Shown: positions 41,684-58,120, numbered from the stretch's first letter. The stretch is 64,000 nucleotides of DNA from an uncultured Modestobacter sp. (GCF_947486615.1 NZ_CANKUD010000002.1:372001-436000), one strand, 5' to 3'. Program-made: numbers and translations. The notes: generated by a model not told the origin, from the sequence alone.

Positions 41684-42664
41684 GTGCTCCCCGACTCCGC
41701 TCGTGAACTCAAGGCCCGGCTGTCGCAGCGGCTCAGCGAGGCACCGCTCAGCGGGGCGACGGCCCGCGCGGTGGAGGGCGCCCGCCCCTGGAGCGGGGTG
41801 GCCCTGGGTCTGCGCCCGGTGGCTCCCGATCAGGTCCACCTGGCGATCCGGCTGGTGTCACAGGCCGACGCGGACGTGGTGCTCGCCGGCCTGGACGCGG
41901 GAGCCCGGGAGGAGGTCGACGTCCGGGTGATCGGCCCGGTCCGCCCGCTCTCCTCCCCCACTCCCGACGAGCTCCAGCGGCGTACCCGGCCGCTGCGACC
42001 CGGCCTCTCGGTCAGCCACCCGGACGTCACCGCGGGCACCCTGGGCGGTTTCGTCCGACGCCCCGGCAGTCAGGGGCTGCTCGTGCTCTCCAACAACCAC
42101 GTGCTGGCCAACAGCGACGCGGCGGCCGAGGGGGACGACGTCCTCCAGCCGGGCATCGCCGACGGCGGCAGGGCCAGCGACCGGATCGGCCGGCTGGCTT
42201 CGTTCGTCCGGTTCTCCCGCGAGCCGGGCAACCTCGTGGACGCCGCCGTCGCCACGCTCGACCCGGGGATCCTCGCTGACCCGGGCGGTTACCCCGGCGG
42301 CCGCCTGGCGTCGCTGGTCGCGGCAGCCGATGCGGTGGACCCCGACGAGCTGGTGGAGAAGGTCGGCCGCACGACCGGTCACACCCGGGGCCGGATCACC
42401 GCCGTCGAGGTCGACGGGGTCGGCGTGCAGTACGACGACGGGGTGCACACCTTCGACGACCAGGTGGAGGTCGAGGGGCTCACCGGCGCCTTCAGCGCCG
42501 GTGGGGACAGCGGCTCGGTGATCTGGCGCAGCAGCGACCGGGCCCCGCTGGGCCTCCTCTTCGCCGGCTCCACCGTGGGTGGCAGCGCCGGGGGCGGTGT
42601 CACGTTCGCCAACCCGCTGGCCACGGTCCTCCGTGAGCTCGGGGTGGAGTGGTTCGCCGGCTGA
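41684..42664 (+). CDS. Trypsin-like serine protease domain protein, cytoplasmic
   Basis: 326 residues from GTG 41684, chosen for the GGAGG six bases upstream and onset of coding bias. No signal peptide or membrane segment. Residues about 1-90 form a small alpha/beta domain (WSGVALGLRPVAPDQVHLAI, EVDVRVIGPVRP). Residues about 105-326 are a chymotrypsin-fold protease with His139 (LSNNHVLAN), Asp186 (NLVDAAVATL) and Ser276 (SAGGDSGSVIW), a full triad. It resembles the Nal1-like bacterial trypsin family. The next gene encodes a stand-alone version of the N-terminal domain. The function of such proteins in bacteria is poorly known; substrates are not predictable. Confidence 0.83.
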   Translation: MLPDSARELKARLSQRLSEAPLSGATARAVEGARPWSGVALGLRPVAPDQVHLAIRLVSQADADVVLAGLDAGAREEVDVRVIGPVRPLSSPTPDELQRRTRPLRPGLSVSHPDVTAGTLGGFVRRPGSQGLLVLSNNHVLANSDAAAEGDDVLQPGIADGGRASDRIGRLASFVRFSREPGNLVDAAVATLDPGILADPGGYPGGRLASLVAAADAVDPDELVEKVGRTTGHTRGRITAVEVDGVGVQYDDGVHTFDDQVEVEGLTGAFSAGGDSGSVIWRSSDRAPLGLLFAGSTVGGSAGGGVTFANPLATVLRELGVEWFAG

Positions 42665-42769
42665 AGCCCCCTCGGCCGATGGAGGAGCCGGGCCGGCCTG
42701 ACCCCAGGACGAGGTGCGCGGCGACCACATGCCTGGGCAGGCGGCCCCGGCGGGGGCACCATGGGTGCC

Positions 42770-42985
42770 ATGACCGACCGTGCCACCGCCCGCGCTGCCA
42801 AGAGCGCGCTGGCCTCGCGCTTCGCCGCCGACCCAGGGGTCGCCGGCGTCGGCCTGGCCCGGCAGGACGCCGAGTACGTCGTCCGGGTCGACCTGACCGA
42901 GGCCGGCGCCGGTGGACGGGTGCCGCACGACGTGGACGGCGTCCGCGTCGTCACCCACGTGATCGGCACCATCCGACCGCAGTGA
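42770..42985 (+). CDS. Small protein resembling the protease's N-terminal domain
   Basis: 71 residues from ATG 42770 (MTDRATARAAKSALASRF); an ATG three codons earlier (42761), four bases after a GGGGG run, is an alternative. Residues about 23-71 (GVAGVGLARQDAEYVVRVDL, then DVDGVRVVTHVIGTIRP) follow the same pattern as residues 37-88 of the protease encoded just upstream: GVxxGL, a hydrophobic strand, a Gly/Ala loop, then a V-rich strand ending in IGxxRP. It lies 105 bp after the protease gene on the same strand. I know no named family. Confidence 0.68.
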   Translation: MTDRATARAAKSALASRFAADPGVAGVGLARQDAEYVVRVDLTEAGAGGRVPHDVDGVRVVTHVIGTIRPQ

Positions 42986-43052
42986 GCCGCCGGGCCGTTA
43001 CGGTCCCCGGGAGCGGCGCCGACGAGGGTGCCGCGATGGCCGAGGAGGACGC

Positions 43053-44090
43053 GTGCGCATCGGTATCCAGGCAAGCTACGCCGGGGACTTCAAGCAGACC
43101 GCGGCAGAGATCCGCGACCTGGAGTCCGCTGGGCTCGACGTCGCGATGTGCGCGGAGGTCTACACCTTCGACGCGGTGAGCCAGCTCGGCTACCTGGCGG
43201 CGGTCACCGACCGGGTCGAGCTGATGAGCGGGATCCTGCCCATCTACAGCCGCACGCCGGCGCTGACCGCGATGACCGCGGCCGGCCTGGACTTCGTCTC
43301 CGACGGACGGTTCACCCTGGGCCTCGGCGCCTCCGGGCCGCAGGTGGTCGAGGGCTGGCACGGCCTCCCCTACGACGCCCCGCTCCAGCGCACCCGGGAG
43401 GTCGTGGAGATCTGCCGGCAGGTGTGGCGGCGGGAGCGCCTCGTGCACGAGGGCAAGAAGTACACCGTGCCGCTGCCGGCCGAGCAGGGCACCGGACTGG
43501 GCAAGCCGCTGAAGCTGATCAACACCCCGGTGCGGGAGCGGATCCCGGTGCTGCTGGCCGCGCTGGGCCCGAAGAACGTCGAGCTGGCCGCGGAGATCGC
43601 GGAGAAGTGGGAGCCGATCTTCTTTCACCCCGAGCGGGCGGCCGATGTCTGGGGCGCCTCGCTCGAGGCCGGGAAGGCCAAGCGCGACCCGGCCCTGGGT
43701 GAACTGGACGTGGTGGTCGGCGTCCCGGTCGCCGTCGGCGAGGACGTCGACCACCTGGTGCAGGCGGTGCGGCCGGGGATCGCGCTGTACGTCGGCGGCA
43801 TGGGCGCCAAGGGCAAGAACTTCTACAACGACCTGGCCCGCCGGTACGGGTACGAGGCAGAGGCCGAGACGATCCAGGACCTGTACCTGGCCGGGCGCAA
43901 GGACGAGGCGGCGGCCGCGGTGCCGGAGGACCTGGTGCGCGCCACCTCGCTGATCGGGCCGGAGTCCTACGTCGCCGAGCGGATCGCCGCCTTCGCCGAG
44001 GCGGGCGTCACCACGATCAACCTGCAGCCCCTGGACGACAGCCGGGAGGGCCGGCTGCGCACCGTTGAGACGATGCGCCGGCTCTGCTGA
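43053..44090 (+). CDS. LLM-class (luciferase-like) F420-dependent oxidoreductase
   Basis: 345 residues, GTG start preceded by GAGGAGGA. TIM-barrel luciferase-like features: MRIGIQASYAG, ELMSGILPIYSRTPALTAMT, GRFTLGLGASGPQVVEGWHG and PVLLAALGPKNVELAAEIAE. This matches the LLM subfamily using coenzyme F420 or FMN, abundant in actinobacteria. Substrate unknown. It lies 67 bp after the small protein, so it may share the protease transcript, and converges on rpoC across a bidirectional terminator. Confidence 0.88.
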   Translation: MRIGIQASYAGDFKQTAAEIRDLESAGLDVAMCAEVYTFDAVSQLGYLAAVTDRVELMSGILPIYSRTPALTAMTAAGLDFVSDGRFTLGLGASGPQVVEGWHGLPYDAPLQRTREVVEICRQVWRRERLVHEGKKYTVPLPAEQGTGLGKPLKLINTPVRERIPVLLAALGPKNVELAAEIAEKWEPIFFHPERAADVWGASLEAGKAKRDPALGELDVVVGVPVAVGEDVDHLVQAVRPGIALYVGGMGAKGKNFYNDLARRYGYEAEAETIQDLYLAGRKDEAAAAVPEDLVRATSLIGPESYVAERIAAFAEAGVTTINLQPLDDSREGRLRTVETMRRLC

Positions 44091-44244
44091 CGGGACTGCG
44101 GGCCGCACCGCGCCCTGGCCTCGTGCCGCGCCTGCTTCTCCTTCCCGGCGCCCGGGCCCGGGCGAGCAGGCGGCCCGGGCTCTGGTCGACGGGGGCGCCA
44201 CCCCGATGTCCCCTGCTGGTTGCGTCACGTGATGCCCGGGACGC

Positions 44245-44283
44245 AGAAGGGCCCCGCACGCCATCAGCGTGCGGGGCCCTTCT
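44245..44283. terminator. Bidirectional terminator between the LLM oxidoreductase and rpoC
   Basis: A perfect 17-bp inverted repeat (44245-44261 with 44267-44283) and a 5-base loop, 17 bases past the rpoC stop and about 155 past the LLM stop. The arms read AGAAGGGCCCCGCACGC. It can act in both directions. Confidence 0.9.
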
Positions 44284-44300
44284 GTCACTCACTCAGCGCG

Positions 44301-48200
<3,900 letters not shown>

Positions 48201-48296
48201 TCGATGTACCCCTTTCCGGGGCTAGTTCTTCGCTTCTAATCGATGAGGGGGTGGTGGCCGGCCGGCCCCGACTGGTCAGGGCCGGCCGGCTGCCGA

Positions 48297-51806
<3,510 letters not shown>

Positions 51807-52250
51807 GATGCGTCCTTCCAAGGACCTCACGACGTGCGGGCGGTGGGGTGCAGATCGTCCTGGGTCGTCGTCGGTTTCGGCGAGGCTGACCGCGGATGCC
51901 GACCTCGTCGGTACGGTCAACACGGGGTTGCCCGGAGCCGTTCCCGGGCACCCCTGGTGACCCGTGTCAACGGGCTGGCAGTCAGAGGGCAGCGCAACAG
52001 GAGACCCTACCCCTGCTGCGCGCCGGTGTCCACGTCGGGTCGCGCTCGCGACGGGTGACCCACCCGCGAGGGGTGGCCGGCGCCCGCCCGGCCCGCAGAC
52101 GCGACCTCCCCGGAGGGAGCCCGGCACCGCGGGATCGGGGGCGAGCGAGGTGGGTGCGCCGCCGATGATGCCAGCGCACGGGCCGGCCAGCAGCAGCCAC
52201 GCCGTGCCGGGCGGGTGAACGGCAGCCGGCGCGCGGCCGACCGGGACACG
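51807..52250 (-). promoter_or_regulatory. rpoB upstream region
   Basis: 444 non-coding bases between the rplL terminators and rpoB. They hold the promoter at 52004-52032. A TTGACA (51965-51970) and a TTGACC (about 51914-51919) on the minus strand lack good -10 partners. No coding sequence is supported; the frame is open but lacks rpoB-like sequence before the TTG. Confidence 0.6.
52004..52032 (-). promoter_or_regulatory. Putative rpoB promoter
   Basis: Minus strand TGGACA (52027-52032), 17-base spacer, TAGGGT (52004-52009), about 200 bases before the rpoB TTG start and beyond the rplL terminators. The match to the actinobacterial housekeeping consensus is good. Confidence 0.6.
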
Positions 52251-52334
52251 CGACAGGGGCCGGCCCACCGGAGTGGATCGGCCCCTGTCGTTCGTGCGGG
52301 GTGGTGCTACCCGGCGGCCGCGAGGGCCGCCGGG
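52251..52334 (-). terminator. Two hairpins after rplL
   Basis: The first is a 10-bp perfect stem (52310-52319 with 52325-52334), 8 bases after the rplL stop. The second is a 12-bp perfect stem (52251-52262 with 52279-52290) with an inner 4-bp hairpin. Together they separate rplJL from rpoBC. Confidence 0.82.
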
Positions 52335-52341
52335 CGGGGGG

Positions 52342-52731
52342 TCACTTGACGGTGACGGTGGCGCCGGCGCCCTCGAGAGCGGCCTTGGCCTTCTCGGCGG
52401 CGTCCTTGGCGACCTTCTCCAGGACCGGCTTCGGCGCGTTGTCGACCAGGTCCTTGGCCTCCTTGAGGCCGAGCGAGGTCAGGCCGCGCACCTCCTTGAT
52501 GACCTGGATCTTCTTGTCACCGGCGGACTCGAGGATGACGTCGAACTCGTCCTGCTCCGCGGCGGCCTCGGGGGCAGCGCCACCACCGGCGGGGCCGGCG
52601 GCCGCGACGGCGACGGGGGCAGCGGCGGTGACCTCGAAGGTCTCCTCGAACTGCTTCACGAAGTCCGACAGCTCCAGGAGGGTCATCTCCTTGAAGGCGT
52701 CGAGCAGCTCGTCAGTGGAAAGCTTGGCCAT
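52342..52731 (-). CDS. rplL: 50S ribosomal protein L7/L12
   Basis: 129 residues ([20 protein letters not shown]). The N-terminal dimerisation domain, an Ala/Gly hinge ([20 protein letters not shown]) and the C-terminal domain that recruits factors ([19 protein letters not shown]) are all present. It forms the stalk with L10. It lies 17 bp after rplJ. Confidence 0.98.
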   Translation of the reverse strand: MAKLSTDELLDAFKEMTLLELSDFVKQFEETFEVTAAAPVAVAAAGPAGGGAAPEAAAEQDEFDVILESAGDKKIQVIKEVRGLTSLGLKEAKDLVDNAPKPVLEKVAKDAAEKAKAALEGAGATVTVK

Positions 52732-52748
52732 GGTGTCTCCTTGGTGGG

Positions 52749-53366
52749 TCAGGCGTCGCTGGCCGCGGTGTCCGCGGCAGCGTCAGTGGTCTCGGGGGTG
52801 GTGTCAGCAGCAGCTGCGTCGGCGGCAGGAGCAGCCGCCTCGTCGGACGACGAAGCGGGCTTCTTCTCCTTGAGCGCCTCGGCCAGACGGGCGACCTGCG
52901 ACAGCGGGGCCTGGAACAGCCCGGCAGCCTTGGTCAGGTTGCCCTTCATCGCGCCGGCCAGCTTGGCCAGCAGGACCTCGCGCGGCTCGACGTCGGCGAG
53001 GCGGGTGACCTCGGAGGCGTCGACCGTGCGGCCGTCGACCACGCCGCCCTTGACGACGAGCGACGGGTTGGCCCGCGCGAAGTCGCGGATGGCCTTCGCG
53101 GCCTCGACCGGATCACCCTCGATGAAGGCGATCGCGGTGGGGCCGTTCAGCAGCGGGCCCAGGTCGGAGAAACCGACCGAGTCCGCCGCCCGCTTCGTCA
53201 GGGTGTTCTTGACGACGGCATAGCTGCTGCCCGCACCGAGGGAACGACGCAGCTCGGTGAGCTGCGCCACGGTCAGCCCGCGGTACTCGGTGAGCACGGC
53301 CGCGCTTGATGCCTGGAAACGCTCGGTGATCTCCTGGATCGCGGCGTCCTTGGCCTGCGTGGGCAT
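52749..53366 (-). CDS. rplJ: 50S ribosomal protein L10
   Basis: 205 residues from ATG 53366 ([20 protein letters not shown]), with AGAGGAGG upstream. [33 protein letters not shown] and [19 protein letters not shown] are L10. The C-terminal helix that binds L12 is followed by about 35 Ala/Asp/Thr-rich residues. A structured leader (L10 leader type) precedes it. Confidence 0.96.
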   Translation of the reverse strand: MPTQAKDAAIQEITERFQASSAAVLTEYRGLTVAQLTELRRSLGAGSSYAVVKNTLTKRAADSVGFSDLGPLLNGPTAIAFIEGDPVEAAKAIRDFARANPSLVVKGGVVDGRTVDASEVTRLADVEPREVLLAKLAGAMKGNLTKAAGLFQAPLSQVARLAEALKEKKPASSSDEAAAPAADAAAADTTPETTDAAADTAASDA

Positions 53367-53390
53367 GGGCCTCCTCTCGCTGTCGGGCGA

Positions 53391-53479
53391 CCACCGGCCG
53401 GTGCGCGCTCGCACACGATCGGGGCCCGGAGACGAGGAACGCCCCGGCGCAGGGCGCACGGGGCGAGGGAGGCCGGTGG
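53391..53479 (-). ncRNA. Putative L10 leader (rplJL autoregulatory structure)
   Basis: An outer stem pairs 53471-53479 with 53391-53399 (9 bp). Inside are a stem pairing 53460-53465 with 53440-53445 and a hairpin at about 53401-53414, giving a branched fold just before the rplJ ribosome-binding site. Position and shape fit the ribosomal L10-L12 binding leader known in many bacteria; the kink-turn was not verified. Confidence 0.5.
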
Positions 53480-53608
53480 CTCCGGGTCAGCCGACCCGTG
53501 CTCCGACGTCTCATCGATCCGTCCACCTGCGCGGGCCGTCCGGTGGTCCGGACCTTCGATCGCACGCGGACGTGCGACGACCAAGCGGTCATGGGGGGAA
53601 CGGCGGCA

Positions 53609-53639
53609 ACTGTACGTCATGCCCCGGCGCCGGCGCCAA
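53609..53639 (-). promoter_or_regulatory. Putative rplJ promoter
   Basis: Minus strand TTGGCG (53634-53639), 19-base spacer, TACAGT (53609-53614). It is about 240 bases before rplJ, downstream of the rplA terminator and upstream of the folded leader. Confidence 0.45.
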
Positions 53640-53740
53640 CCGCCTCGGTCACACCCCACGGCGGGGGTCGGCACCTGCCCTCCCCCGGTCACGCCGCTCG
53701 AGTGCGCCGGGACTGCCCGGGGTGACCTTCCCCGGAACGG

Positions 53741-53775
53741 CGAACGGCGCCGCCCCTGAGGGGCGGCGCCGTTCG
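53741..53775 (-). terminator. Strong hairpin after rplA
   Basis: A perfect 16-bp stem (53741-53756 with 53760-53775) and 3-base loop, about 55 bases past the rplA stop. One of the strongest hairpins in the window. Confidence 0.88.
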
Positions 53776-53829
53776 GGTGGCCCGCTGCCGGGGTCCACGT
53801 CGAGCGTGGGAGGCAGCGAGGCCGTCTGC

Positions 53830-54549
53830 TCAGGCGGAGGGCTCGTCCACCGTCAGGTTGCGGGTGCGGTTCGGGTCGACCTGGATGCCGGGGCCCATGG
53901 TGGTGGAGACGGTGACCTTCTTGACGTACCGGCCCTTGGCCGCGGACGGCTTGGCGCGGAGCACCTCGTCGAGGGCGGCGGCGTAGTTCTCCACCAGCTT
54001 GGTCTCGTCGAAGGAGGTCTTGCCGATCACCAGGTGCAGGTTGGCCTGCTTGTCGACGCGGAAGTTGATCTTCCCGCCCTTGATGTCGTTGACGGCCTTG
54101 GTGACGTCGGGGGTCACGGTGCCGGTCTTCGGGTTCGGCATCAGGCCACGGGGGCCGAGGATCCGGGCGATGCGGCCGACCTTGGCCATCTGGTCGGGGG
54201 TCGCGATCGCGGCGTCGAAGTCCAGGAAGCCGCCCTGGATCTGCTCGATCAGGTCGTCGGAGCCGACCACGTCGGCGCCGGCGGCCTCGGCCTCGGCGGC
54301 CTTGTCGCCGGTCGCGAAGACGATGACGCGTGCGGTCTTGCCGGTGCCGTGCGGCAGGTTGACCGTGCCGCGCACCATCTGGTCGGCCTTGCGCGGGTCG
54401 ACGCCGAGCCGGATCGCGACCTCGACGGTCGCGTCGTACTTGGTGGTCGAGGTCTGCTTGGCCAGACCGGCGGCCTGCAGCGGGCTGTACAGCGCGTCCG
54501 CGTCGACCAGCTCAGCGGCCTTGCGGTAGTTCTTGCCGTGCTTCGCCAT
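53830..54549 (-). CDS. rplA: 50S ribosomal protein L1
   Basis: 239 residues from ATG 54549 ([20 protein letters not shown]). [40 protein letters not shown] and [20 protein letters not shown] identify L1. L1 forms the mobile L1 stalk and represses rplKA in many bacteria. It is 127 bp from rplK, a gap that holds two hairpins. Confidence 0.98.
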   Translation of the reverse strand: MAKHGKNYRKAAELVDADALYSPLQAAGLAKQTSTTKYDATVEVAIRLGVDPRKADQMVRGTVNLPHGTGKTARVIVFATGDKAAEAEAAGADVVGSDDLIEQIQGGFLDFDAAIATPDQMAKVGRIARILGPRGLMPNPKTGTVTPDVTKAVNDIKGGKINFRVDKQANLHLVIGKTSFDETKLVENYAAALDEVLRAKPSAAKGRYVKKVTVSTTMGPGIQVDPNRTRNLTVDEPSA

Positions 54550-54622
54550 GGTGGTTCTCCTTCCCCCCGGGACGGGGGTCGCGTGGTGCGCGGGCCTGGC
54601 TGGGCCCTCCCACGAGTGCTGG

Positions 54623-54671
54623 CCGGGTCCGTACGGACCCGGGTGGTGCGTTGCCGCCGTCAGCCGGCGGC
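54623..54671 (-). terminator. Hairpins between rplK and rplA
   Basis: A 7-bp stem with 5-base loop (54653-54659 with 54665-54671), six bases after the rplK stop, then a perfect palindrome (54623-54642) forming an 8-bp stem with a GTAC loop. These could attenuate transcription or present an L1 site. Both L11 and L1 are needed in equal amounts, so full termination is unlikely. Confidence 0.5.
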
Positions 54672-54676
54672 CTGCC

Positions 54677-55105
54677 TCACTTGACCGTGATGCCCATCGA
54701 CCGGGCGGTGCCGGCGATGATCTTCTCGGCCTGGTCGATGTCGTTGGCGTTGAGGTCGGCCATCTTTGTCTGGGCGATCTCGCGGACCTGGTCACGGGTG
54801 ACCGTGGCGACCTTGGTCTTGTGCGGCTCGCCCGAGCCCTTCTCCACCCCGGCGGCCTTGAGCAGCATGCGCGCTGCCGGCGGCGTCTTGGTGACGAAGG
54901 TGAACGACCGGTCCTCGAAGACCGAGATCTCGACCGGGATGACGCTGCCGCGCTGAGCCTCGGTCGCGGCGTTGTACGCCTTGCAGAACTCCATGATGTT
55001 GACGCCGTGCTGGCCCAGCGCCGGACCGACGGGCGGCGCGGGGGTGGCCGCACCGGCGTTGATCTGGAGCTTGATGACCGCGGTCAACCGCTTCCTGGGG
55101 GGCAT
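54677..55105 (-). CDS. rplK: 50S ribosomal protein L11
   Basis: 142 residues ([20 protein letters not shown]). [20 protein letters not shown] with the thiostrepton-relevant prolines, [20 protein letters not shown] and [21 protein letters not shown]11 forms the GTPase-associated centre and supports stringent response sensing. It is 88 bp from nusG. Confidence 0.98.
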   Translation of the reverse strand: MPPRKRLTAVIKLQINAGAATPAPPVGPALGQHGVNIMEFCKAYNAATEAQRGSVIPVEISVFEDRSFTFVTKTPPAARMLLKAAGVEKGSGEPHKTKVATVTRDQVREIAQTKMADLNANDIDQAEKIIAGTARSMGITVK

Positions 55106-55193
55106 GACTTCCTTCTTTGGTGACGGGATGGAACGGCCCCGTCGCAGGGCCCCGGCACGATCCTACGAGCGCCGGGAGGCCACGGGGCCTCGA

Positions 55194-56090
55194 TCAGATC
55201 TTGGAGACCTGGGTGAACGACAGCTCGACCGGGGTCTCGCGGCCGAAGATGGAGACGAGGACCTGGAGCTTCTGCTGCTCGGGGTTGATCTCGTTGATGG
55301 TGGCCGGCAGCGTCGCGAACGGGCCGTCCATGACGGTGACCGACTCGCCGACCTCGAACTCGACGACCGGCGCCGGGCCGGCGGTCGGGGCCGCCTCGGC
55401 GGCGACGGTGGGCTTGGCCGTGGTCGCCGGCACCAGCAGGTTGACCACCTCGTCGATGCTCAGCGGCGAGGGCTTGGAGGTGGCACCGACGAAGCCGGTG
55501 ACGCCGGGGGTGTTGCGGACCGCACCCCAGGACTCGTCGTTGAGGTCCATCCGGACGAGCAGGTACCCGGGCAGCTTCTTGCGGTTGACCTGGGTCCGCT
55601 TGCCGTTCTTGATCTCGGTGACCTCCTCGGTGGGCACCTCGATCTGGAAGATGTAGTCCTCCATGTCCAGCGACGTGATCCGGGACTCGAGGTTGGTCTT
55701 CACCTTGTTCTCGTAGCCCGCGTAGGAGTGGATCACGTACCAGTCGCCGAACTGGTTGCGCAGCGTCTTGCGCAGCGCCTGTGCCGGGTCCTCGTCCTCC
55801 TCGTCCGCGGCCTCGAGGGCCTCGGTCACCAGGGGGTCGTGGTCCTCCGCCGGCTCGGGCAGCGGGTCGCCGGCCAGCGTGGCCGGCTCGCCGGTCTCGA
55901 CCTCGGGGACGACGTCGGCCACGCCGGTGTCGGTGTCCTGGTCGGCGGTGTCGCTCGATCCCTCGGCGGACCCGGTCTCGCCGGCACCCGTCTCGAGGTC
56001 GGCGCTGCCGCGCACGTCCGCTCGTGCGTCGTCGAGGTCGATGCCCTCGACCGCGCTGTCGGTCTCGAAGGGCTCGCGGGGGTCGGTCAC
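55194..56090 (-). CDS. nusG: Transcription termination/antitermination protein NusG
   Basis: 298 residues, GTG start. An acidic, disordered N-terminal extension of about 115 residues precedes the NGN domain ([50 protein letters not shown]). A short Ala/Pro linker then leads to the KOW domain ([37 protein letters not shown]). It binds RNA polymerase and links to S10 and Rho. It lies 44 bp from secE, the usual partner. Confidence 0.97.
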   Translation of the reverse strand: MTDPREPFETDSAVEGIDLDDARADVRGSADLETGAGETGSAEGSSDTADQDTDTGVADVVPEVETGEPATLAGDPLPEPAEDHDPLVTEALEAADEEDEDPAQALRKTLRNQFGDWYVIHSYAGYENKVKTNLESRITSLDMEDYIFQIEVPTEEVTEIKNGKRTQVNRKKLPGYLLVRMDLNDESWGAVRNTPGVTGFVGATSKPSPLSIDEVVNLLVPATTAKPTVAAEAAPTAGPAPVVEFEVGESVTVMDGPFATLPATINEINPEQQKLQVLVSIFGRETPVELSFTQVSKI

Positions 56091-56134
56091 AGGGTCTCTT
56101 CCTTCTCGGGTGGCGTGCAGTCGCAGGGGGCGGG

Positions 56135-56641
56135 TCAGCCGAAGACGGCGAGCACGCCCTGGGCGAAGAGGATGTCCAGGCCGGCGACGATGGCCACCAT
56201 CACGGCCACGAAGACGATCACCACGGTCGTGTAGGTGATGAGCTCCTTGCGCCCGGGCCAGATGACCTTGCGCAGCTCGGCCACGACCTCGCGGAGGAAC
56301 CGACCGATGCTGCGCTTGCGCCGCAGCTCGGCGGCGCGGGCACGCTCGGCCTGGGCGCGGGTGCGGGTGCCCTCCCCGGTGCGGCCGGACTCCGCCGGAC
56401 GACCGGCGGGGCGGGCACCGCGGGCGCGGCGGCGGGTCGGGGTCGCGACGACCTTGTCCTCGTCGTCCTGCGCGTCCTCGGCGACCTCGGCCTCGGCGGC
56501 CTCGAGCTCCCCGGCGTCGTCGACGCCCGGGGTCTCGGCGTCGATCTGCTGCGCGTCGGTCTGCTCGGCGTCGACCCGGTCCGAGTCGAGTCGCTCGGCG
56601 TCGCGCTGCTCGCCGTTCGGCTCGCCGTCCTTCTCGCTCAC
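56135..56641 (-). CDS. secE: Preprotein translocase subunit SecE with long N-terminal extension
   Basis: 168 residues, GTG start. The core is the last 60 residues: [20 protein letters not shown] and one transmembrane helix ([20 protein letters not shown]). The first 105 or so are charged and low-complexity (acidic, then Arg/Gly/Pro) and are not required by the family. SecE clamps SecY. The order tRNA-Trp, secE, nusG, rplK, rplA is conserved in actinobacteria. Confidence 0.96.
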   Translation of the reverse strand: MSEKDGEPNGEQRDAERLDSDRVDAEQTDAQQIDAETPGVDDAGELEAAEAEVAEDAQDDEDKVVATPTRRRARGARPAGRPAESGRTGEGTRTRAQAERARAAELRRKRSIGRFLREVVAELRKVIWPGRKELITYTTVVIVFVAVMVAIVAGLDILFAQGVLAVFG

Positions 56642-56716
56642 AGCGCCTCGCTCACTTCGCTCGGGTCCACCTCGGCCGACTGGTCCGGGTGGGTGACGAC
56701 GGGCGGTCGTCGGTCG

Positions 56717-56792
<76 letters not shown>

Positions 56793-57224
56793 AGGGGACG
56801 CCCGGACCCGCCTGGCGGCATGGCCCCGTCCTGCGACGCACCCCCGAGAGGGGCCTCCGGGGCACGCCGGTGGCGGGGCCCTTCAGGCCCCAGGACGACG
56901 AGTGTACGGGACCGCCGGGACGGCCAGCCAACGCCCGCCCCCACAGCCCCGCGCACGGCTCCACACCCGGGTGCGCGAAGCTCCCACGATCACCGTGGCG
57001 AGTCGCCCTGGCCGAGGGCTCCTGCCGCGTCGGCACGGCCAGCGCGTCGGTCAGGTTGGGGAACCCCGTCGCCGCCTCCACGGCCGAGGCGTTGGCCACG
57101 AGCCGGGCCACCCTCTTCGCCGGTCGGCAGGTCCACGGTGGCGCGCATCACGGTGGCGCGCAAGGTCTCGGTGCGGGGCACCGCGCGGCGGACCTCGGCC
57201 GGGGAGGACGACAGGTCGGCCGGC
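56793..57224 (-). pseudogene. Gene-free gap with a possible frameshifted coding remnant
   Basis: 432 bases between hadB-like and tRNA-Trp. On the minus strand, codons with nearly all G/C third positions run from about 57224 to about 57113 (APAEVRRAVPRTETLRATVM-like) and then continue in another frame from GTG 57111 (MARLVANASAVEAATGFPNL) to about 57000, where the bias is lost. This looks like one decayed ORF of about 75 codons with a frameshift near 57112. I do not recognise the family; a chance GC-bias pattern is possible. Confidence 0.35.
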
Positions 57225-57647
57225 TCAGCTCAGGGCGACCACGGCGCGGGCCAGGGAGAGCACCTTCTCGCCCCCGCTGGTGACGGTGAGGTCGACCCGC
57301 ACCCGGCCGTCGTCCAGCAGGGCGGCGACCCGGCCGCGGACGGTCAGCTCGGCACCGGCGTCGTCGTCGGGGACGACCACCGGGCGACTGAAGCGCACGT
57401 GGAAGTCGACGACGGCCCCCGGGTCACCGGCCCAGCTGGTGACCGCGCGGGCGGCGAGGCCGGCGGTGAGCATCCCGTGGGCGATGACCCCGGGCAGGCC
57501 CACCTCGCGGGCGACCCGCTCGTTCCAGTGGATGACGTTGAGGTCGCCGGAGGCGCCCGCGTAGCGGACCAGGTCCGCCCGGGTGACCCGGGAGGTCTGC
57601 TCGGGCAGCTCGGTGCCGACCTGGACGTCGGCCGGGCGCCCGCTCAC
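57225..57647 (-). CDS. hadB: MaoC-like (3R)-hydroxyacyl-ACP dehydratase, HadB-type
   Basis: 140 residues. The hydratase-2 motif YAGASGDLNVIHWNERVARE with LPGVIAHGMLTAG is complete, carrying the catalytic Asp and His. In mycobacteria HadB is the catalytic subunit of the FAS-II dehydratase with HadA. The GTG start overlaps hadA (GTGA). The order rpmG-hadA-hadB before tRNA-Trp-secE matches M. tuberculosis, without hadC. In a genus without mycolic acids the pair may serve ordinary or branched fatty acids. Confidence 0.88.
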   Translation of the reverse strand: MSGRPADVQVGTELPEQTSRVTRADLVRYAGASGDLNVIHWNERVAREVGLPGVIAHGMLTAGLAARAVTSWAGDPGAVVDFHVRFSRPVVVPDDDAGAELTVRGRVAALLDDGRVRVDLTVTSGGEKVLSLARAVVALS

Positions 57648-58090
57648 GCAGCGCCCCGGGCCACGAGCATCGAGCGGGTCGTGCAGACCGGCTCGCCGTC
57701 CTCGGTGACCAGGTCGACCCGGGTGGTCAGCATGTCGTTGCCGGCCACGGTCTTGACCGCATCGATGGTGGCGGTCGCGACCAGCCGGTCGCCGGCCCGG
57801 ATCGGGCGGTGGTGGGTGAAGCGCTGCTCGCCGTGCACGACACGGCTGTAGTCGATCCCGACGTCGGGGTCGTCGACCACGACGTTGCCGGCGCCGAGGC
57901 TGAGCACGATCGCGAAGGTCGGTGGTGCGATCACGTCGGGGTGGCCGGCCGCCCGCGCGGCGGCCGCGTCGCGGTACACCGGATCGGGGTCAGCGAGCGC
58001 TGCGGCGAACTCCGCGATCTTCTCCCGGCCGACCTCGTACACGGCAGAGGGCGGGTAGCTGCGCCCGACCAGTCCTGCGTCCAGCGCCAT
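57644..58090 (-). CDS. hadA: FAS1-type dehydratase-like protein, HadA-type
   Basis: 148 residues (MALDAGLVGRSYPPSAVYEV). The N-terminal hot-dog segment EFAAALADPDPVYRD, VIAPPTFAIVLS and VVHGEQRFTHHRPIRAGDRL match HadA/HadC, the non-catalytic stabilising subunits. It is expected to pair with the HadB-type protein encoded downstream with a 4-base overlap. Start ATG 58090. Confidence 0.86.
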   Translation of the reverse strand: MALDAGLVGRSYPPSAVYEVGREKIAEFAAALADPDPVYRDAAAARAAGHPDVIAPPTFAIVLSLGAGNVVVDDPDVGIDYSRVVHGEQRFTHHRPIRAGDRLVATATIDAVKTVAGNDMLTTRVDLVTEDGEPVCTTRSMLVARGAA

Positions 58091-58120
58091 GCTCCCGCCC
58101 TCTCCTCGCGACCGCTGGGG

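Larger units (their letters stand above)
53367..53829 (-). promoter_or_regulatory. rplJ upstream region with promoter and structured leader
   Basis: 463 bases without a gene. It contains, in transcription order, the rplA terminator (53741-53775), a promoter-like pair (53609-53639) and a folded leader (53391-53479) ending at the rplJ ribosome-binding site. No coding signal was seen. Confidence 0.6.

Noticed and set aside
51807-52268. 154-residue N-terminal extension of RpoB
   Set aside because: RpoB homologues begin at the TTG (51806) with a good ribosome-binding site. The upstream part contains a promoter and shows no beta-subunit similarity.
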